A stretch of DNA of 64,000 bases from JBGSWC01 sp041752635 (GCA_041752635.1 JBGSWC010000386.1:1-64000); one strand, 5' to 3'. Shown: positions 8,179-18,124, counted from the first letter of the stretch. Made by a program: numbers and translations. Notes: a model not told the origin generated them from the letters alone.

Positions 8179-9582
8179 TTAGGCAAACAACTCACCGAGC
8201 GTCGCCTGCTGTGAATCCTTTGGCAGTTTGAGGTCGATTTCGCCGAAGCTTTCTCGCGCGTGTCCGGTGGCTTCGAGCAGCGAGAGATAGAAGCTGCCGA
8301 GGGTGCGATTGCCTTCGCTTCCGTAGTCGGGATAGTGGATGTAGCGACCGGCGTTGAACCGGCCCCGAACGTTGCCCACCAACACCATGGGAAAGTTCTG
8401 ATAGTTGGCGTGATGCTGATGCCCGGCGTCGCTGAGTAGCACGATGAGTGTGTTGTCGAGCATATTGCCATCGCCTTCGGGCACAGCTTTCAGTTTTTGT
8501 GCGAGACCGGCGATGAGATCGATGTGAAATTTACGAACGATATTGCGAGCCCCGGTGCCATCGGTGCCATCGACGAAGTTGCTGTCGCGGCCTTCCTTGT
8601 AGTCGTCGGCGAGGTGGCCGATGCCGTGCAGCGACTTCTCGCCCAGCCCTAGTCCCGAGTAATGGGATTCGAGATCGTCAGCGTCGAAAGTCACCACGTT
8701 GGTCAGCCCCGCGATGAGCGCCGCGGCCGCGAGATCAAAGTGAGCTTCGAGCCGATGCGTCTCGGCGGGGGACGAGTACTTATCGGTAATCGACGGAATG
8801 TGAACGCGGACACTGTCGTCGAGGGTCGCCAATTTGACTTTGCGGTCGCGTAGCGACTCGAAGCCGTGGAGATAATGGTCGAGCTTTTCCTGCTCGGGAC
8901 CAGCCAGCCGCGACTTCATCCGCTTGACGTCGTCGACCATAAAGTCGAGCAAGTGCTTATCGAGCTCGCTGGCGGCCCGCACATCTTTACTGCTCGATAG
9001 CGAGCCAAACAGCTCCTTATAGGCGAGCGTAGGCGAGCAGTAGAACGGCAGCGTCTTGCCTTTGTCGAGCGCCGACAACAGCGGGTGGGCGATAAACTCA
9101 TCGGGCCCGGCCATCTTGAATCCGAGATGCGGAAAGACCGACGGCATCGCTTTGGCGAATGCCCCGTCGATTGTCTCGGCGACCGGGGGAGCCCCCTGAC
9201 TCGAACGATAGACACCAAGCGTTCCGAAGTGGGCACCGTGCGGATCGCTGACTGCCGCCGCCCGACCAGAAAGTCCATTGACGATTGTCACATAGTCTTT
9301 CACGGGATTGAGCGACTGCATCGTTTCGTGGAGTTCGCGATCATCGAGCGACGCTTCGAAGTATTCCTTCTGCTGGTGTCGGTTTTCGCCGTAGGCTTCA
9401 AGGCCCTTGGGAACGATTCCCCATGGCCGCAGTCCGTTGGCTCGCACCACAAACACAAAGCGTTGCGGAATTTGACCGATGTCGCCGTTGGCGTGGGCCA
9501 TCAATTGATTCCATACCGAACCCAGCAGAACACTTCCCGAACCGAGAGAGGCGGCTTTGAGAGCTTCGCGTCGATTGAACAT
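8179..9582 (-). CDS. DUF1552 Tat-exported protein
   Basis: A 467-residue DUF1552 protein. The N-terminus MFNRREALKAASLGSGSVLLG is Tat-like (NRREAL). Typical DUF1552 stretches are present: FVFVVRANGLRPWGIVP, VNGLSGRAAAVSDPHG and the C-terminal LIVLLSDAGHQHH..FPMVLVG, reminiscent of alkaline-phosphatase/sulfatase-fold proteins such as DUF1501. Its biochemical function is not known. It starts three bases after the stop of the DUF1592 gene, forming the standard planctomycete pair in which a cytochrome-type protein is followed by an exported partner. Confidence 0.92.
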   Translation of the reverse strand: MFNRREALKAASLGSGSVLLGSVWNQLMAHANGDIGQIPQRFVFVVRANGLRPWGIVPKGLEAYGENRHQQKEYFEASLDDRELHETMQSLNPVKDYVTIVNGLSGRAAAVSDPHGAHFGTLGVYRSSQGAPPVAETIDGAFAKAMPSVFPHLGFKMAGPDEFIAHPLLSALDKGKTLPFYCSPTLAYKELFGSLSSSKDVRAASELDKHLLDFMVDDVKRMKSRLAGPEQEKLDHYLHGFESLRDRKVKLATLDDSVRVHIPSITDKYSSPAETHRLEAHFDLAAAALIAGLTNVVTFDADDLESHYSGLGLGEKSLHGIGHLADDYKEGRDSNFVDGTDGTGARNIVRKFHIDLIAGLAQKLKAVPEGDGNMLDNTLIVLLSDAGHQHHANYQNFPMVLVGNVRGRFNAGRYIHYPDYGSEGNRTLGSFYLSLLEATGHARESFGEIDLKLPKDSQQATLGELFA

Positions 9583-9585
9583 GAT

Positions 9586-11886
9586 TTACTCGCTCGCTTT
9601 TCGCATCAGGAAGGAATCGGAGGTGAGCAGCGACACCAGCAGCTCCTTGAAACTGCCGTCGCTTTCAACATAAGCGCGATCGACCGCCATCAGGGTTGGC
9701 GAATCGTTCAAGGTTTCGTTGCGTCCCATCCAATAACGAAACGCATGGCGGACAAACGACTGCCGGACTCGTTCGCTCTTGGCGAGCCGCTCGACCAAGT
9801 CGAAAGCATCGGCGATTTCGCCATCGAGCCTGGGATCATCGAGCCCCGACAGATAGCCGCTGGTATCGACCCTCCGCGTCGTGAAATTGAGATCGGGTTG
9901 TTTTCGTTGTTTGCTCGCGTGCAGCTTTTGCAAATACTCTGGCTCGGTCCCTGTGAGCTCACCATTCTGGTCGGCATAAACGTGCTCGCGGTAGCGACCG
10001 AAATCGTCGAATTGCTCAAAGGGCAAGCCGAGCGGGTTCATCTTCTTGTGGCATCGCCAGCACTCGGCCGTCTCTGTCTTGGCGAGCTTTTCTCGCATTG
10101 TCTTATGCGAATCTACTTCGAGCGATGCATCGACGCCGATCGGAATCTCCGGAATCACGTCGGCCAACAGTCGTTCGCGAATCCACTTGCCACGACGGAT
10201 CGGGTCGGTATCGAAATTACCACTGTGGGCAACCAGCCAAGCAGGATGGGTGAGCATGCCCGCGCGATGCTCCACCTCGAACGGCTGCTCGATTGGGTAG
10301 TCCCACGTTTCTCGCTCAAAGCCATAGACGCGAAAGTAGTTGCCCCCCCGATAGCCACCCAGCACCGGCGTGAGTCCCTTGGCGAGTTTCACAACGTCGG
10401 CGTTATTCTTGTCGGGGTTGTTCTCGATGTCTTCGAGCCGACGCTTTGCATTTTGTGGATTCGCATAATGCACCACGTATTGATTCGACGTGAGCAGTTC
10501 CGCGAGCACCTGATGATCGCGTTCGAGTACCGACAGCACAAACAGGTCGGCATCCTTGAAGATGAACTGGGGTTTATGGTCGCGGTTGCGTTCCTCGTCT
10601 TTGAAGACATCGAACACCTTTTCGTAGCCAAAGAACTCGCGAAAGAAACGCAGTATTCTGGGATTGGGGCATTGATCATAGTGAGATTGGAATGTGTGGT
10701 TGATCTCGTAAGGCCAGTATTCCCGCAGATCAATCTCCAACATCCGACGGACTTCGCGCTCGACATCTTCTTTTGTGGATAGCTTTCCTGCTTCGACCGC
10801 TTTGCGGAGCTCGTCGTCGGGGGGCGAATCGGTGAGCGCGTAGGCCAGCGCAAAGGCAATTTCCTCGGGGCTCAACATCCGACGACCGTCGGGCAATTCT
10901 CGACCCAACCCGAGTTCCTGGCGGTACAAAAACTCGGGCTTGAGGATGATCGCGGTCAGAAGCGATTCAAGCCCCCGTTTACGTCCACCCACCTCGATCG
11001 CTTCGCGGAGAAAGTTTCGATACCGATCAACCTCGTCGCGTAGCAGTTCTTGATCCAACATGAGTTCAGCAGACCGCTTCACAACTTCGGTCAGCAGTTC
11101 GTCGGTCATCTCCGCTTCTTCATGGACGAGTGCGTTGAACTCGCCGTAACTCGACTTGCCTTCGCGAACCATTCGCGACTTGTCTGGTTTCCCGTCGAGT
11201 GCTTTGGGATGAGTCATCCGCCCATCGATAATCTCAGCGACATAATTGGCGGCATTGATTTGCAGTGAGGTAATCGTCCCTGTGTTGGCCTTGAGCAGCG
11301 CGTAGTCTTGGAAACCGTGGCCACCGTTGCCGGGGAAGGGATCGCTCCCCTGGCCCAGTCGATGCACGTTCTCGAACTGGCGATAGATTTGCGAACTCTT
11401 CCGCCAAATCCGCGGTGGCGAGTAGGCTGGCCCTTTGTGCTCACCACTGAAGAGTTCGTCGTGATCGACACGATTGCCAAACTCCGGCTGGTTGAGCCGC
11501 TCGTCGTCCGGACCACGGCCAATTTTTTGCAGCTCCGCTTTGACCCACCCGCTTATTTGTTTACGAACGACCTTCGCTGGCTGATCGGCTTCTTCGGGTG
11601 GCATGTCGGCGATGCTGATCATCTCCAGCACCTTCTCCCACCGCTCGATGTCTTGCCCCATCGTGATCACCGGGTCGATATCGTCGAGCCGAAACTCCGC
11701 CTCGGCCTCCTCACCAGTATGACAATCGAGACAAAAGGCCGAGAGAAACGGCGCGACATGCTCACGGTACTGCTTGGCATCGGTCGGCACGACATCCGAC
11801 TCGGCCAAAGCACTGCGACCGGTCGACGATGCCAGTGCGGTGGCACTCAACAGCAATGCGATCATTCGGAAGACATGCCGCGACAT
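9586..11886 (-). CDS. DUF1592/DUF1588-type exported cytochrome protein
   Basis: About 766 residues from ATG 11886 (MSRHVFRMIALLLSATALASS, a signal peptide); the frame is open further upstream to 12003. Order: N-terminal heme site CLDCH (PSCyt1-like, about residue 52), a DUF1587-like middle, the DUF1592 region (EAIEVGGRKRGLESLLTAII, LSPEEIAFALAYALTDSPPD), DUF1588 with CWRCHKKMNPLGLPFEQFD, and a C-terminal DUF1585-like end (FRYWMGRNETLNDSPTL..SDSFLMRK). Two CXXCH sites predict two c-type hemes. These proteins are numerous in Planctomycetes and have no proven reaction; an extracytoplasmic redox role is inferred. First gene of a two-gene minus-strand operon with DUF1552. Confidence 0.92.
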   Translation of the reverse strand: MSRHVFRMIALLLSATALASSTGRSALAESDVVPTDAKQYREHVAPFLSAFCLDCHTGEEAEAEFRLDDIDPVITMGQDIERWEKVLEMISIADMPPEEADQPAKVVRKQISGWVKAELQKIGRGPDDERLNQPEFGNRVDHDELFSGEHKGPAYSPPRIWRKSSQIYRQFENVHRLGQGSDPFPGNGGHGFQDYALLKANTGTITSLQINAANYVAEIIDGRMTHPKALDGKPDKSRMVREGKSSYGEFNALVHEEAEMTDELLTEVVKRSAELMLDQELLRDEVDRYRNFLREAIEVGGRKRGLESLLTAIILKPEFLYRQELGLGRELPDGRRMLSPEEIAFALAYALTDSPPDDELRKAVEAGKLSTKEDVEREVRRMLEIDLREYWPYEINHTFQSHYDQCPNPRILRFFREFFGYEKVFDVFKDEERNRDHKPQFIFKDADLFVLSVLERDHQVLAELLTSNQYVVHYANPQNAKRRLEDIENNPDKNNADVVKLAKGLTPVLGGYRGGNYFRVYGFERETWDYPIEQPFEVEHRAGMLTHPAWLVAHSGNFDTDPIRRGKWIRERLLADVIPEIPIGVDASLEVDSHKTMREKLAKTETAECWRCHKKMNPLGLPFEQFDDFGRYREHVYADQNGELTGTEPEYLQKLHASKQRKQPDLNFTTRRVDTSGYLSGLDDPRLDGEIADAFDLVERLAKSERVRQSFVRHAFRYWMGRNETLNDSPTLMAVDRAYVESDGSFKELLVSLLTSDSFLMRKASE

Positions 11887-12003
11887 GAAAGACCACTGCG
11901 GGGCGGGAAGGCGGGAGTTCAGGCGGGGGGCGAGACCGCGAGTGGTATCGCGATGTCGGAAATCGGTCGGGGCGACGAATCGCTCAAACCGAGTTCGAAT
12001 CAT

Positions 12004-12320
12004 TCTAACATCGTGAAGCCGTTGCAGAGTATGCTTTTCTCGTTTTTTGGGGGGTTTCTTGGCTTCGATTTAATACTGGTTGATGCCGATTCGCACGGAG
12101 CGATGCGCTTTGGCATGCTCCTTTAAAGCCAATGGTGTGGCGAAACAGCCTGGGCGCTTCACACCGATGTAGCAAACGTCCCCGTTCACCGGAACGCGAC
12201 GAACGACGTCGCATCTAGAACCCACGCGTACCTAAGCTTCGTTTGCTGCGGATTCGCTACCACGCATGTGTCTTGTCTGTTGTTGGTGGTGGTAAACAAA
12301 GAAGTCATTGGGCGGCTTGG
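12004..12320. other. Gene-free stretch
   Basis: About 320 bp upstream of the DUF1592 operon and downstream of the small membrane protein. It probably holds the operon promoter, but no clear promoter boxes, hairpins or repeats are evident. Confidence 0.4.
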
Positions 12321-12824
12321 TCAATTTCTTTGGGGAATAGGTGCGGGCAATTTCACACCGATTCCGGGGACGCCTTCAATCGGAACCGACGAGAAGTCGA
12401 ATTCTTGACTTGAGCATGTTACCTCCCAACCCCGCCAGTCGCGCAATTCAAGATGAATCTTCGAAACATCAAACAACGTATATGATGGTATTGGCAATAC
12501 TTTGCTTTCCCCTGGTGCGAGACGATTCCAGGACAGACCTTTTTGCGAATGAACGTGACGCTCGCCCTTCAGGCGGTCACCTTCAATTACAAATTCGTCA
12601 ATACTAGACTCATGGCCACGATACCAAACTGGAAATCGGCCCTCATTTCGCAGCAATACGGAGACTTCAGGATAGCCCGTGCCGTTGCGGTCGCTATAAA
12701 AAGACATTTGCGGCGAGGTGAAAGTTATGCTCGGCGCGAATGGTAAGAGGAACCAAACGGTGATTTCGCAAGCAATGAACACACCAAGTAAGCCAACCAA
12801 CCAGTAGCGAGTTGTTCGATTCAT
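12321..12824 (-). CDS. Hypothetical membrane-anchored protein
   Basis: A 167-residue protein with one N-terminal hydrophobic helix (about residues 7-28) and a beta-rich outside domain (VSVLLRNEGRFPVWYRGHES, LAPGESKVLPIPSYTLFDVS). The text resembles Ig-like or CARDB-like beta sandwiches, but I recognise no named family. A single-pass topology with the domain in the periplasm or paryphoplasm is inferred. No partner gene is adjacent. Confidence 0.65.
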   Translation of the reverse strand: MNRTTRYWLVGLLGVFIACEITVWFLLPFAPSITFTSPQMSFYSDRNGTGYPEVSVLLRNEGRFPVWYRGHESSIDEFVIEGDRLKGERHVHSQKGLSWNRLAPGESKVLPIPSYTLFDVSKIHLELRDWRGWEVTCSSQEFDFSSVPIEGVPGIGVKLPAPIPQRN

Positions 12825-13321
12825 ATTTTGCCGAAGTCCGAGCGTGATAACAAAATTATATTGCGGAGAGCTGTAATTATACGTGGATTCGAGGGATCAT
12901 ACAACTCAAAGCCGTATATCGCCGAGAACTCAATCATTCGGCGGGCCCGACAAATTCGAGGGAGTTCTAACCCACCTCGGCTTCATCGACCCAAGCAGTT
13001 TAGCCCCGCTGCGGTGCCGCGGCTTCCAACTCCAAATTCGCATCCCCACCGCAAGGTTGCTATATTCAAAGTCAGCGACTTCCTGCCCACTTGGTGCCGC
13101 CTCGATCGAGCGCCTCCCACCCGGTTCCGGCGAAGCGAGCTTTGCGATGTGGTTAGCGACTCTCTCGATTCTCCTTGCGTCGGCTGCCAAACCAGCAATC
13201 TGATCAACGGCGAAGCGCTCGCGCCGATTGAACTGCTGTTGGAGTGAAACAGCCGCCCAATTCAAGTAGAATCGGCAGAGCAAGAGTGGTTCCGAGCAAC
13301 CTCACAACACAAAGTGCCAAC
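12825..13321. other. Gene-free stretch
   Basis: About 500 bp between divergent genes. A minus-strand frame at 12930-13283 is open but has no signal peptide, family motif or ribosome site, and it overlaps the leader of the phosphatase gene. I do not call it. No other structure was seen. Confidence 0.4.
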
Positions 13322-14836
13322 ATGAACGAGCAAGCAAACGAAAACACCATCACCCGACGCACCGTTTTGAAAACCACGCTGGCGACCGGAGCAGTACTCG
13401 CCGCAGGATTCACGGCGACGGCGAGCCACGCTGCAATGAGTCTTAACGATGGCAGTCTGGAGACCTCGCTCGAACTGCTCAACATGTGGGGCAAGAAGCC
13501 GGCCGCCACTAACGAACTCTACTCGGCCGTCTACAACGCCCTGGCGACGAGCCCCACTGCCAGCTTCCGCCAAGTCAGCGAAGACGCCTCAGTGAAACAA
13601 CTCTGCAAACAGCAAGGCGTTGTGCACTGGGGCGGCCCCATGCTGGGTTGTGTCACCGCCGACGGTGCCACCGTTTGGGTCCGCACCATCGAACCGGCGA
13701 GTGTCGTTGTGAAAGCGATGGTCGATGGCCAGGAAAAAACTTTTGGACCTGTCCGCACCACTTTTGCGTCGGATCTCACCGCGCGGGTGCCGGTCACCGG
13801 ACTCCCGTCCGGCCAGTCGACTCCTTATCGCGTGTTCGTTGACGACAAGGAGGTCGCCATTCCAACGGGCGCCGCGATCACCACACTGTCCACAGGTGAT
13901 TCCGCAAGGACCACAATCGCATTCGGCACCTGCCAGCACCGCTGGGGGCTTGGCAACGAGAAGTTCACGCAGCAAATACTCAATCGTCATCCCCATGCTG
14001 TGCTGATGTATGGCGACGTGGCGGTGCAAGACCGGCGAACCGACCTCGGGATGCATCGCGCCGACTACGCGCTCCGGGACTTCCATCCCGCCTGGCAGCA
14101 GCTTGTTGCGGCTGTGCCTGTCTATACGTCTTGGGACGACCACGATTACGTCCACAACGACAAATGGGGCATCGGCAAGCATTGCACCGACAAGGAACGC
14201 CGAGGCATTCGCGACGTTCACAAGAGATCATGGAACAACCCCTACTGCGGGAATGATGAGGCTGGCGAGGGGATATTTCACCATTCTCGCATCGGTACGT
14301 GCGATGTGATCATGACCGACAATCGCTACTTCCGCGAAGCATCAGGAAAGCATTGCTTCCTCGGACCAAAGCAAATGGCGTGGCTCAAAGAGACGCTGCT
14401 GGCCTGCCAAGGACCGTTCATCATCCTCTCGTGCGGCACAATGTGGAGCGACTACGTCTCTGGCGGCAAAGACTCGTGGGGCAAATTCGACCCCGAAGGA
14501 CGAGAAGAAATCTTCCGGCTCATCGAAGCCGAAAAAATCTCCGGCGTGCTGTTGATCTCGGGCGACCGACATGGGGCACGCGGGTTCCGCATCCCAAGGC
14601 CATCGGGCTACGAATTCTACGAGTTCGAACCGGCCAGCCTCGGCGGACGGGAAGGCCCCCCCGCCACCAATCCCAGGTGGGATTCTCAGCTCTACGGCAT
14701 CAGCGGCAAGTACGCCTTCGGCGAGTTCACGTTCGACACGTCGCTCGCCGACCCGGAAGTCACCTATCGGCTGATTGGTGACGCCGGCGAAGTGATATAC
14801 GAGCTGATGCTCAAGCGGAGTCAATTGACTCCCTGA
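13322..14836 (+). CDS. PhoD-like metallophosphatase, Tat-exported
   Basis: About 504 residues from ATG 13322; the frame is open from 13244. The N-terminus has a twin-arginine signal (ITRRTVLKTTLATGAVLAAG) as usual for PhoD, which is exported folded with metal. An N-terminal fibronectin-like region (VTADGATVWVRTIEPASV) is followed by the metallophosphatase core: FGTCQHRW, MYGDVAVQDRR, SWDDHDYVHND (metal-binding Asp/His) and ISGDRHGARGF. It probably hydrolyses phosphodiesters or monoesters outside the cytoplasm, often for phosphate acquisition. No Pho box or phosphate genes were seen nearby. It stands alone. Confidence 0.88.
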   Translation: MNEQANENTITRRTVLKTTLATGAVLAAGFTATASHAAMSLNDGSLETSLELLNMWGKKPAATNELYSAVYNALATSPTASFRQVSEDASVKQLCKQQGVVHWGGPMLGCVTADGATVWVRTIEPASVVVKAMVDGQEKTFGPVRTTFASDLTARVPVTGLPSGQSTPYRVFVDDKEVAIPTGAAITTLSTGDSARTTIAFGTCQHRWGLGNEKFTQQILNRHPHAVLMYGDVAVQDRRTDLGMHRADYALRDFHPAWQQLVAAVPVYTSWDDHDYVHNDKWGIGKHCTDKERRGIRDVHKRSWNNPYCGNDEAGEGIFHHSRIGTCDVIMTDNRYFREASGKHCFLGPKQMAWLKETLLACQGPFIILSCGTMWSDYVSGGKDSWGKFDPEGREEIFRLIEAEKISGVLLISGDRHGARGFRIPRPSGYEFYEFEPASLGGREGPPATNPRWDSQLYGISGKYAFGEFTFDTSLADPEVTYRLIGDAGEVIYELMLKRSQLTP

Positions 14837-15007
14837 GAGGTTCTGCTTCCTCGATGTACCACGGCAAGCGCGTAGTATTGATCTGACGAATGGCCGCGTT
14901 TTCATTTCTGGTCGTGAGTTTACATTCGGAACAAACAGGGACAGTCAAAACCCTCGGCCCGAAAAACAAATGAACGCCCCCTTCAGGGTCGGATTGGTCA
15001 TTGCCAC

Positions 15008-15058
15008 GCGATTCCCAGTGCTTCGCACTGGGCTGAAAGAGTGAGCCTTTCAGGCTCG
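15008..15058. repeat. 51-bp palindromic repeat, copy 1
   Basis: Identical over all 51 bases to 25346-25396. It contains two hairpins: cccagtgcttcgcactggg (15014-15032, perfect) and gagcctttcaggctc (15043-15057, perfect). In both places it precedes a copy of the four-copy element, by about 160 and 40 bases. Confidence 0.85.
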
Positions 15059-15220
15059 GACGGGTGGGATTCTCTGCTGCTGGATTGCTTTCGAGTCGCG
15101 CGCGGCGCGAGTACCCGGCCCTGTAGTGGACCTTGTCAAAGGTCCGGCCCGCGCGACCGAGGCGCGGGAGGTTTAACAACCTCCACTACGGTCCCGCTCG
15201 GAGCATGGCAACCGGCACCC

Positions 15221-15543
15221 GGCCAAATTTTGTTGTCGAAATTGGCCGCGCGGTGTGGTAGAAAGGGGGCATGAAACTCTGTTCGACCAACACTGCTATA
15301 CAAGCCAGAAGGTATCAACCGACGCCTCAACCCTTTCCTCTCGACTCTCCACACTCGACTCTCAACTCTCCAAAATGGGTTTTGTCCAAAACGTCGCCAA
15401 CTGGTCAGTCAAAACCCAGGTACGAAATTCACCCGCGATGTGCGAAATCGACTGGAAAACAAGTGGTTTTTGCGATTTCGGCGAGAGACAAAATCCGGGG
15501 TTTTGTCCCCTCCAATCGTGTTGGCTGTTTCGGGGTCAAAACG
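15221..15543 (+). repeat. Four-copy structured element, copy 2
   Basis: The cleanest copy. The promoter-like pair TTGTCG and TGGTAG has a 17-base spacer. Three nested or successive hairpins follow: tgggttttg (15376-15384) with caaaaccca (15410-15418), gaaatcg (15444-15450) with cgatttc (15473-15479) plus inner aaaac/gtttt, and gacaaaa with ttttgtc further on. A frame from ATGGGTTTTGTC reads MGFVQNVANWSVKTQV and stays open through the core. Confidence 0.85.
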
Positions 15544-15653
15544 AACAGTACAAAAGTCGTTGAACGACCCGCGATAAGTCGACGACCAATCGAATAGCAG
15601 ATAGTATGAAGTAGTCGCAGTCCTCATTGCTGATAGCCCGCACGGAGCCATTC

Positions 15654-17036
15654 ATGTTCGACGATCGTCGTGTTTCGCGTCGCGATGCCCTTCGCAGTAG
15701 CCTTTCGTTTGCTGGTGCTACGCTGATTGCTGGTGCGAGTGGCCGGGCGGTTGGGTTTACGTCAAGCAACGATCGACCACGCATGGCGGCCATCGGTACA
15801 GGGGCGCGCTGGGCCGTGCAAGCGACTGGTGCTGATCGTAATTACGGTAGCGCGCAATACATGAAGGCGTTCGGCGACTACGTCACTGTTTGCGACGCCG
15901 ACCAGCAGCGACGCGAACGGGCCGCCAAGCTGATCAAAGATTGGCAGGGGATCGAGTCGAAGGTCGTGAAGGATTACCGCGCGATTCTCGATGACGCCAG
16001 TATCGACGTTGTTCATATTTCGACGCCCGATCACTGGCACGCGAAAATGGCGATCGAGGCGTTGCGCGCTGGCAAAGACGTCTATTGCGAAAAGCCGCTG
16101 ACCCTCACGTTCGACGAAGGCCGGCAGATTTGCCAAGTCTGTCGCGAATCGGATCGCGTGTTCCAAGTTGGCACTCAGCAACGTAGTAGCGATCTCTTTT
16201 TGCGGGCCATCGCCATGATTCGCGCCGGTCGACTGGGCGAAGTAAAGAAAGCAACTTGCAGCGTCGATGGAGCGCCCACGTCGCCACAAATACCCGTCGT
16301 CGATCCGCCGAGCTATCTCGACTGGGACCTGTGGCTCGGCCCGGCTCCCAAGGTGGCGTATCGCTCGTTGGAGGGTAACAAGAGCTTCATCGACACATGG
16401 TCGCGATGTCACTACGAGTTCCGATGGTGGTATGAGTATTCGGGCGGCAAGCTCACGGACTGGGGCGCCCATCATGTCGATATCGCCACGTGGGGTCTCG
16501 ACAAGACCGAAACCGGACCGATATCGGTCGACCCCATCATGGTGAAACACCCGGTCGAGTTCAAAGAGGGCTACCCAACCGACGACTCACAGTACAACAC
16601 GGCCACTGAGTTTGTCATCATCGCTAAATTTGCCGATGGCAAGGAGCTTGAAATTCGACACGACGGTGGCAATGGCATTCTGTTCGAAGGGACCGAGGGA
16701 CGCATCAAAGTGAACCGCGGCCGATTGGTCGGCAAGCCTGTCGAGGAACTGGCCGACAATCCCCTGCCCGACGACGCGCTCGAAGTGGTTTACAAGAATC
16801 GACCACTGACGAGCCATTACCAGAACTTTTTCGAATGCGTCGTCGATCGAAAAGAACCCATTTCCGACGTCTATTCCCACCACCGCGCGCTCTCGACCTG
16901 CCACCTGGCCGGCATTGCCGCCCGGCTTGGTCGCAAGATTGAGTGGGATCCTCAGCAAGAGCAAGTCGTCGGCGACCCACTGGCCCAGAGCTTTGTGTCG
17001 CGCGAGAAACGGCGACCCTACGAGATCGAAGCATAG
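15654..17036 (+). CDS. Gfo/Idh/MocA family oxidoreductase, Tat-exported
   Basis: About 460 residues from ATG 15654 (MFDDRRVSRRDALRSSLSFAG, a Tat signal with SRRDAL); the frame opens earlier at a TTG. A Rossmann nucleotide-binding domain follows (MAAIGTGARWAV, then VTVCDADQQRRERAAKLI), then the family EKP motif (DVYCEKPLTLTFDEG) with the catalytic Lys region, and the C-terminal alpha/beta domain (YLDWDLWLGPAPKVAYR, GGKLTDWGAHHVDIATWGLD). Such enzymes oxidise or reduce sugars with NAD(P), and Tat-exported versions are abundant in planctomycetes and tied to polysaccharide use. The substrate cannot be told. It converges with the aldo/keto reductase. Confidence 0.92.
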   Translation: MFDDRRVSRRDALRSSLSFAGATLIAGASGRAVGFTSSNDRPRMAAIGTGARWAVQATGADRNYGSAQYMKAFGDYVTVCDADQQRRERAAKLIKDWQGIESKVVKDYRAILDDASIDVVHISTPDHWHAKMAIEALRAGKDVYCEKPLTLTFDEGRQICQVCRESDRVFQVGTQQRSSDLFLRAIAMIRAGRLGEVKKATCSVDGAPTSPQIPVVDPPSYLDWDLWLGPAPKVAYRSLEGNKSFIDTWSRCHYEFRWWYEYSGGKLTDWGAHHVDIATWGLDKTETGPISVDPIMVKHPVEFKEGYPTDDSQYNTATEFVIIAKFADGKELEIRHDGGNGILFEGTEGRIKVNRGRLVGKPVEELADNPLPDDALEVVYKNRPLTSHYQNFFECVVDRKEPISDVYSHHRALSTCHLAGIAARLGRKIEWDPQQEQVVGDPLAQSFVSREKRRPYEIEA

Positions 17037-17095
17037 AAAGCGGGGATTCGTGGAAACGATTGCCGAAGTCGATGGCGTTGATGCTTCGCACCCAT

Positions 17096-18124
17096 TTATT
17101 TTTCCAGCTCCAATTTTCCAACCTGCACAGCGCCACCCATATTAGCGATTCCCGGACCGAAGTAGTTCTTGCCGAGAGGCAGGATCATCGGTTCCTCCCA
17201 CGGTCGATAGGGGACCATGGCGGCGATCTCGTCGAGTCGGTTGATGATGTCGTATGGCAGAGGTCCTTTTACCGCCGCTGCGACGCTGGCCTTCAGGTGG
17301 TCGGCCGACTTGCAGCCAACGGGAATGGTTGACACAGCCCGATTCGACAGCACGAAACGCAGGCACATCTCAAACGCGGGCATTCCCGCTTGATCGAGAA
17401 GATCGTAATACGCCAACAGTTGTTGCCGACGTACTTCCGACAGCCAGATTGGCTTTGCTTGAACTTCGTCGTCGGCTCGTCGCGTCAAAAATCCTTGGCC
17501 GAATGCCGAACCGAGCACAATGCCCATGTCGTTCTCAATAGCGGCCGGGATCACGGACTCTTCTGCTTCTCGGAAGAGCACGTTGTAGTTGAAAGCGGTT
17601 AACACCACATCAAAACGATTGCTGCGAACGAGCGAACTCATTTCGGTGACCGTCGTTCCGGCGAGGCCCGTATATCGAATCTTGCCTGCCGCTTTCAGTT
17701 CGTCCATCAGTTGCAGTGCTGGTCCTTCGAGCGGATCGTAGCTGGTCCACCACGGATACTGCTGCGGCCGATCAGGTTCGTGGACCATCAGAATATCAAT
17801 GTGATCGCGTCCGAGCAGTCTCAGGCTTTCGTCGACTGAATGACGCAAGCCACTCATATCTTGAGGATCAAATGGCTGAGGTCTTCCGCCAAGCTTTGTC
17901 GTGACAATCAGTGGCGTGTCGATTCCGGCAATCGCCCGGCCAACTGTGTATTCACTGTCAGCATAGGCCGGCGCGGTGTCGATTGCATTGACACCAAGTT
18001 CCATCGCCTCGCGCATGATGCGTTGTGTCTCAGCGACGCCGCCGGCGAGCGATGATGTGTAGAGACCTCCAATAGAAAGCACACTGATTTCAAGGTCGGT
18101 TCGGCCAAGTCTTCTTGTTTCCAT
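17096..18124 (-). CDS. Aldo/keto reductase
   Basis: A 342-residue cytoplasmic TIM-barrel oxidoreductase. The catalytic tetrad is visible: Asp49 and Tyr54 in NAIDTAPAYADSE, Lys77 in VTTKLGG and His115 in MVHEPDRP. The N-terminus METRRLGRTDLEISVLSIGG is typical of the L-fucose dehydrogenase/D-threo-aldose dehydrogenase branch, which oxidises sugars with NAD(P). The neighbouring Gfo/Idh/MocA oxidoreductase suggests sugar metabolism, but the two genes are convergent, so co-regulation is not implied. ATG 18124 fits family alignments. Confidence 0.92.
   Translation of the reverse strand: METRRLGRTDLEISVLSIGGLYTSSLAGGVAETQRIMREAMELGVNAIDTAPAYADSEYTVGRAIAGIDTPLIVTTKLGGRPQPFDPQDMSGLRHSVDESLRLLGRDHIDILMVHEPDRPQQYPWWTSYDPLEGPALQLMDELKAAGKIRYTGLAGTTVTEMSSLVRSNRFDVVLTAFNYNVLFREAEESVIPAAIENDMGIVLGSAFGQGFLTRRADDEVQAKPIWLSEVRRQQLLAYYDLLDQAGMPAFEMCLRFVLSNRAVSTIPVGCKSADHLKASVAAAVKGPLPYDIINRLDEIAAMVPYRPWEEPMILPLGKNYFGPGIANMGGAVQVGKLELEK

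Larger units (their letters stand above)
14837..15653. other. Gene-free stretch with repeats
   Basis: About 800 bp holding a 51-base palindromic repeat (15008-15058), a further imperfect inverted repeat around 15120-15200 (gtagtgga..tccacta and aaggtccggcccgcgcgacc), copy 2 of the four-copy element (15221-15543) and the leader of the oxidoreductase gene. No coding region is supported. Confidence 0.6.

Noticed and set aside
9085..10782. Long plus-strand frame (565 codons) across the DUF1552/DUF1592 genes
   Set aside because: Antisense shadow of two well-supported genes; no family motifs, no ribosome site.
11985..12000. tRNA T-loop-like gttcgaatc
   Set aside because: No cloverleaf can be formed around it; it lies in the leader of the DUF1592 gene.
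12930..13283. Minus-strand frame of 117 codons
   Set aside because: No start context or known features, and it overlaps the leader of the PhoD-like gene.
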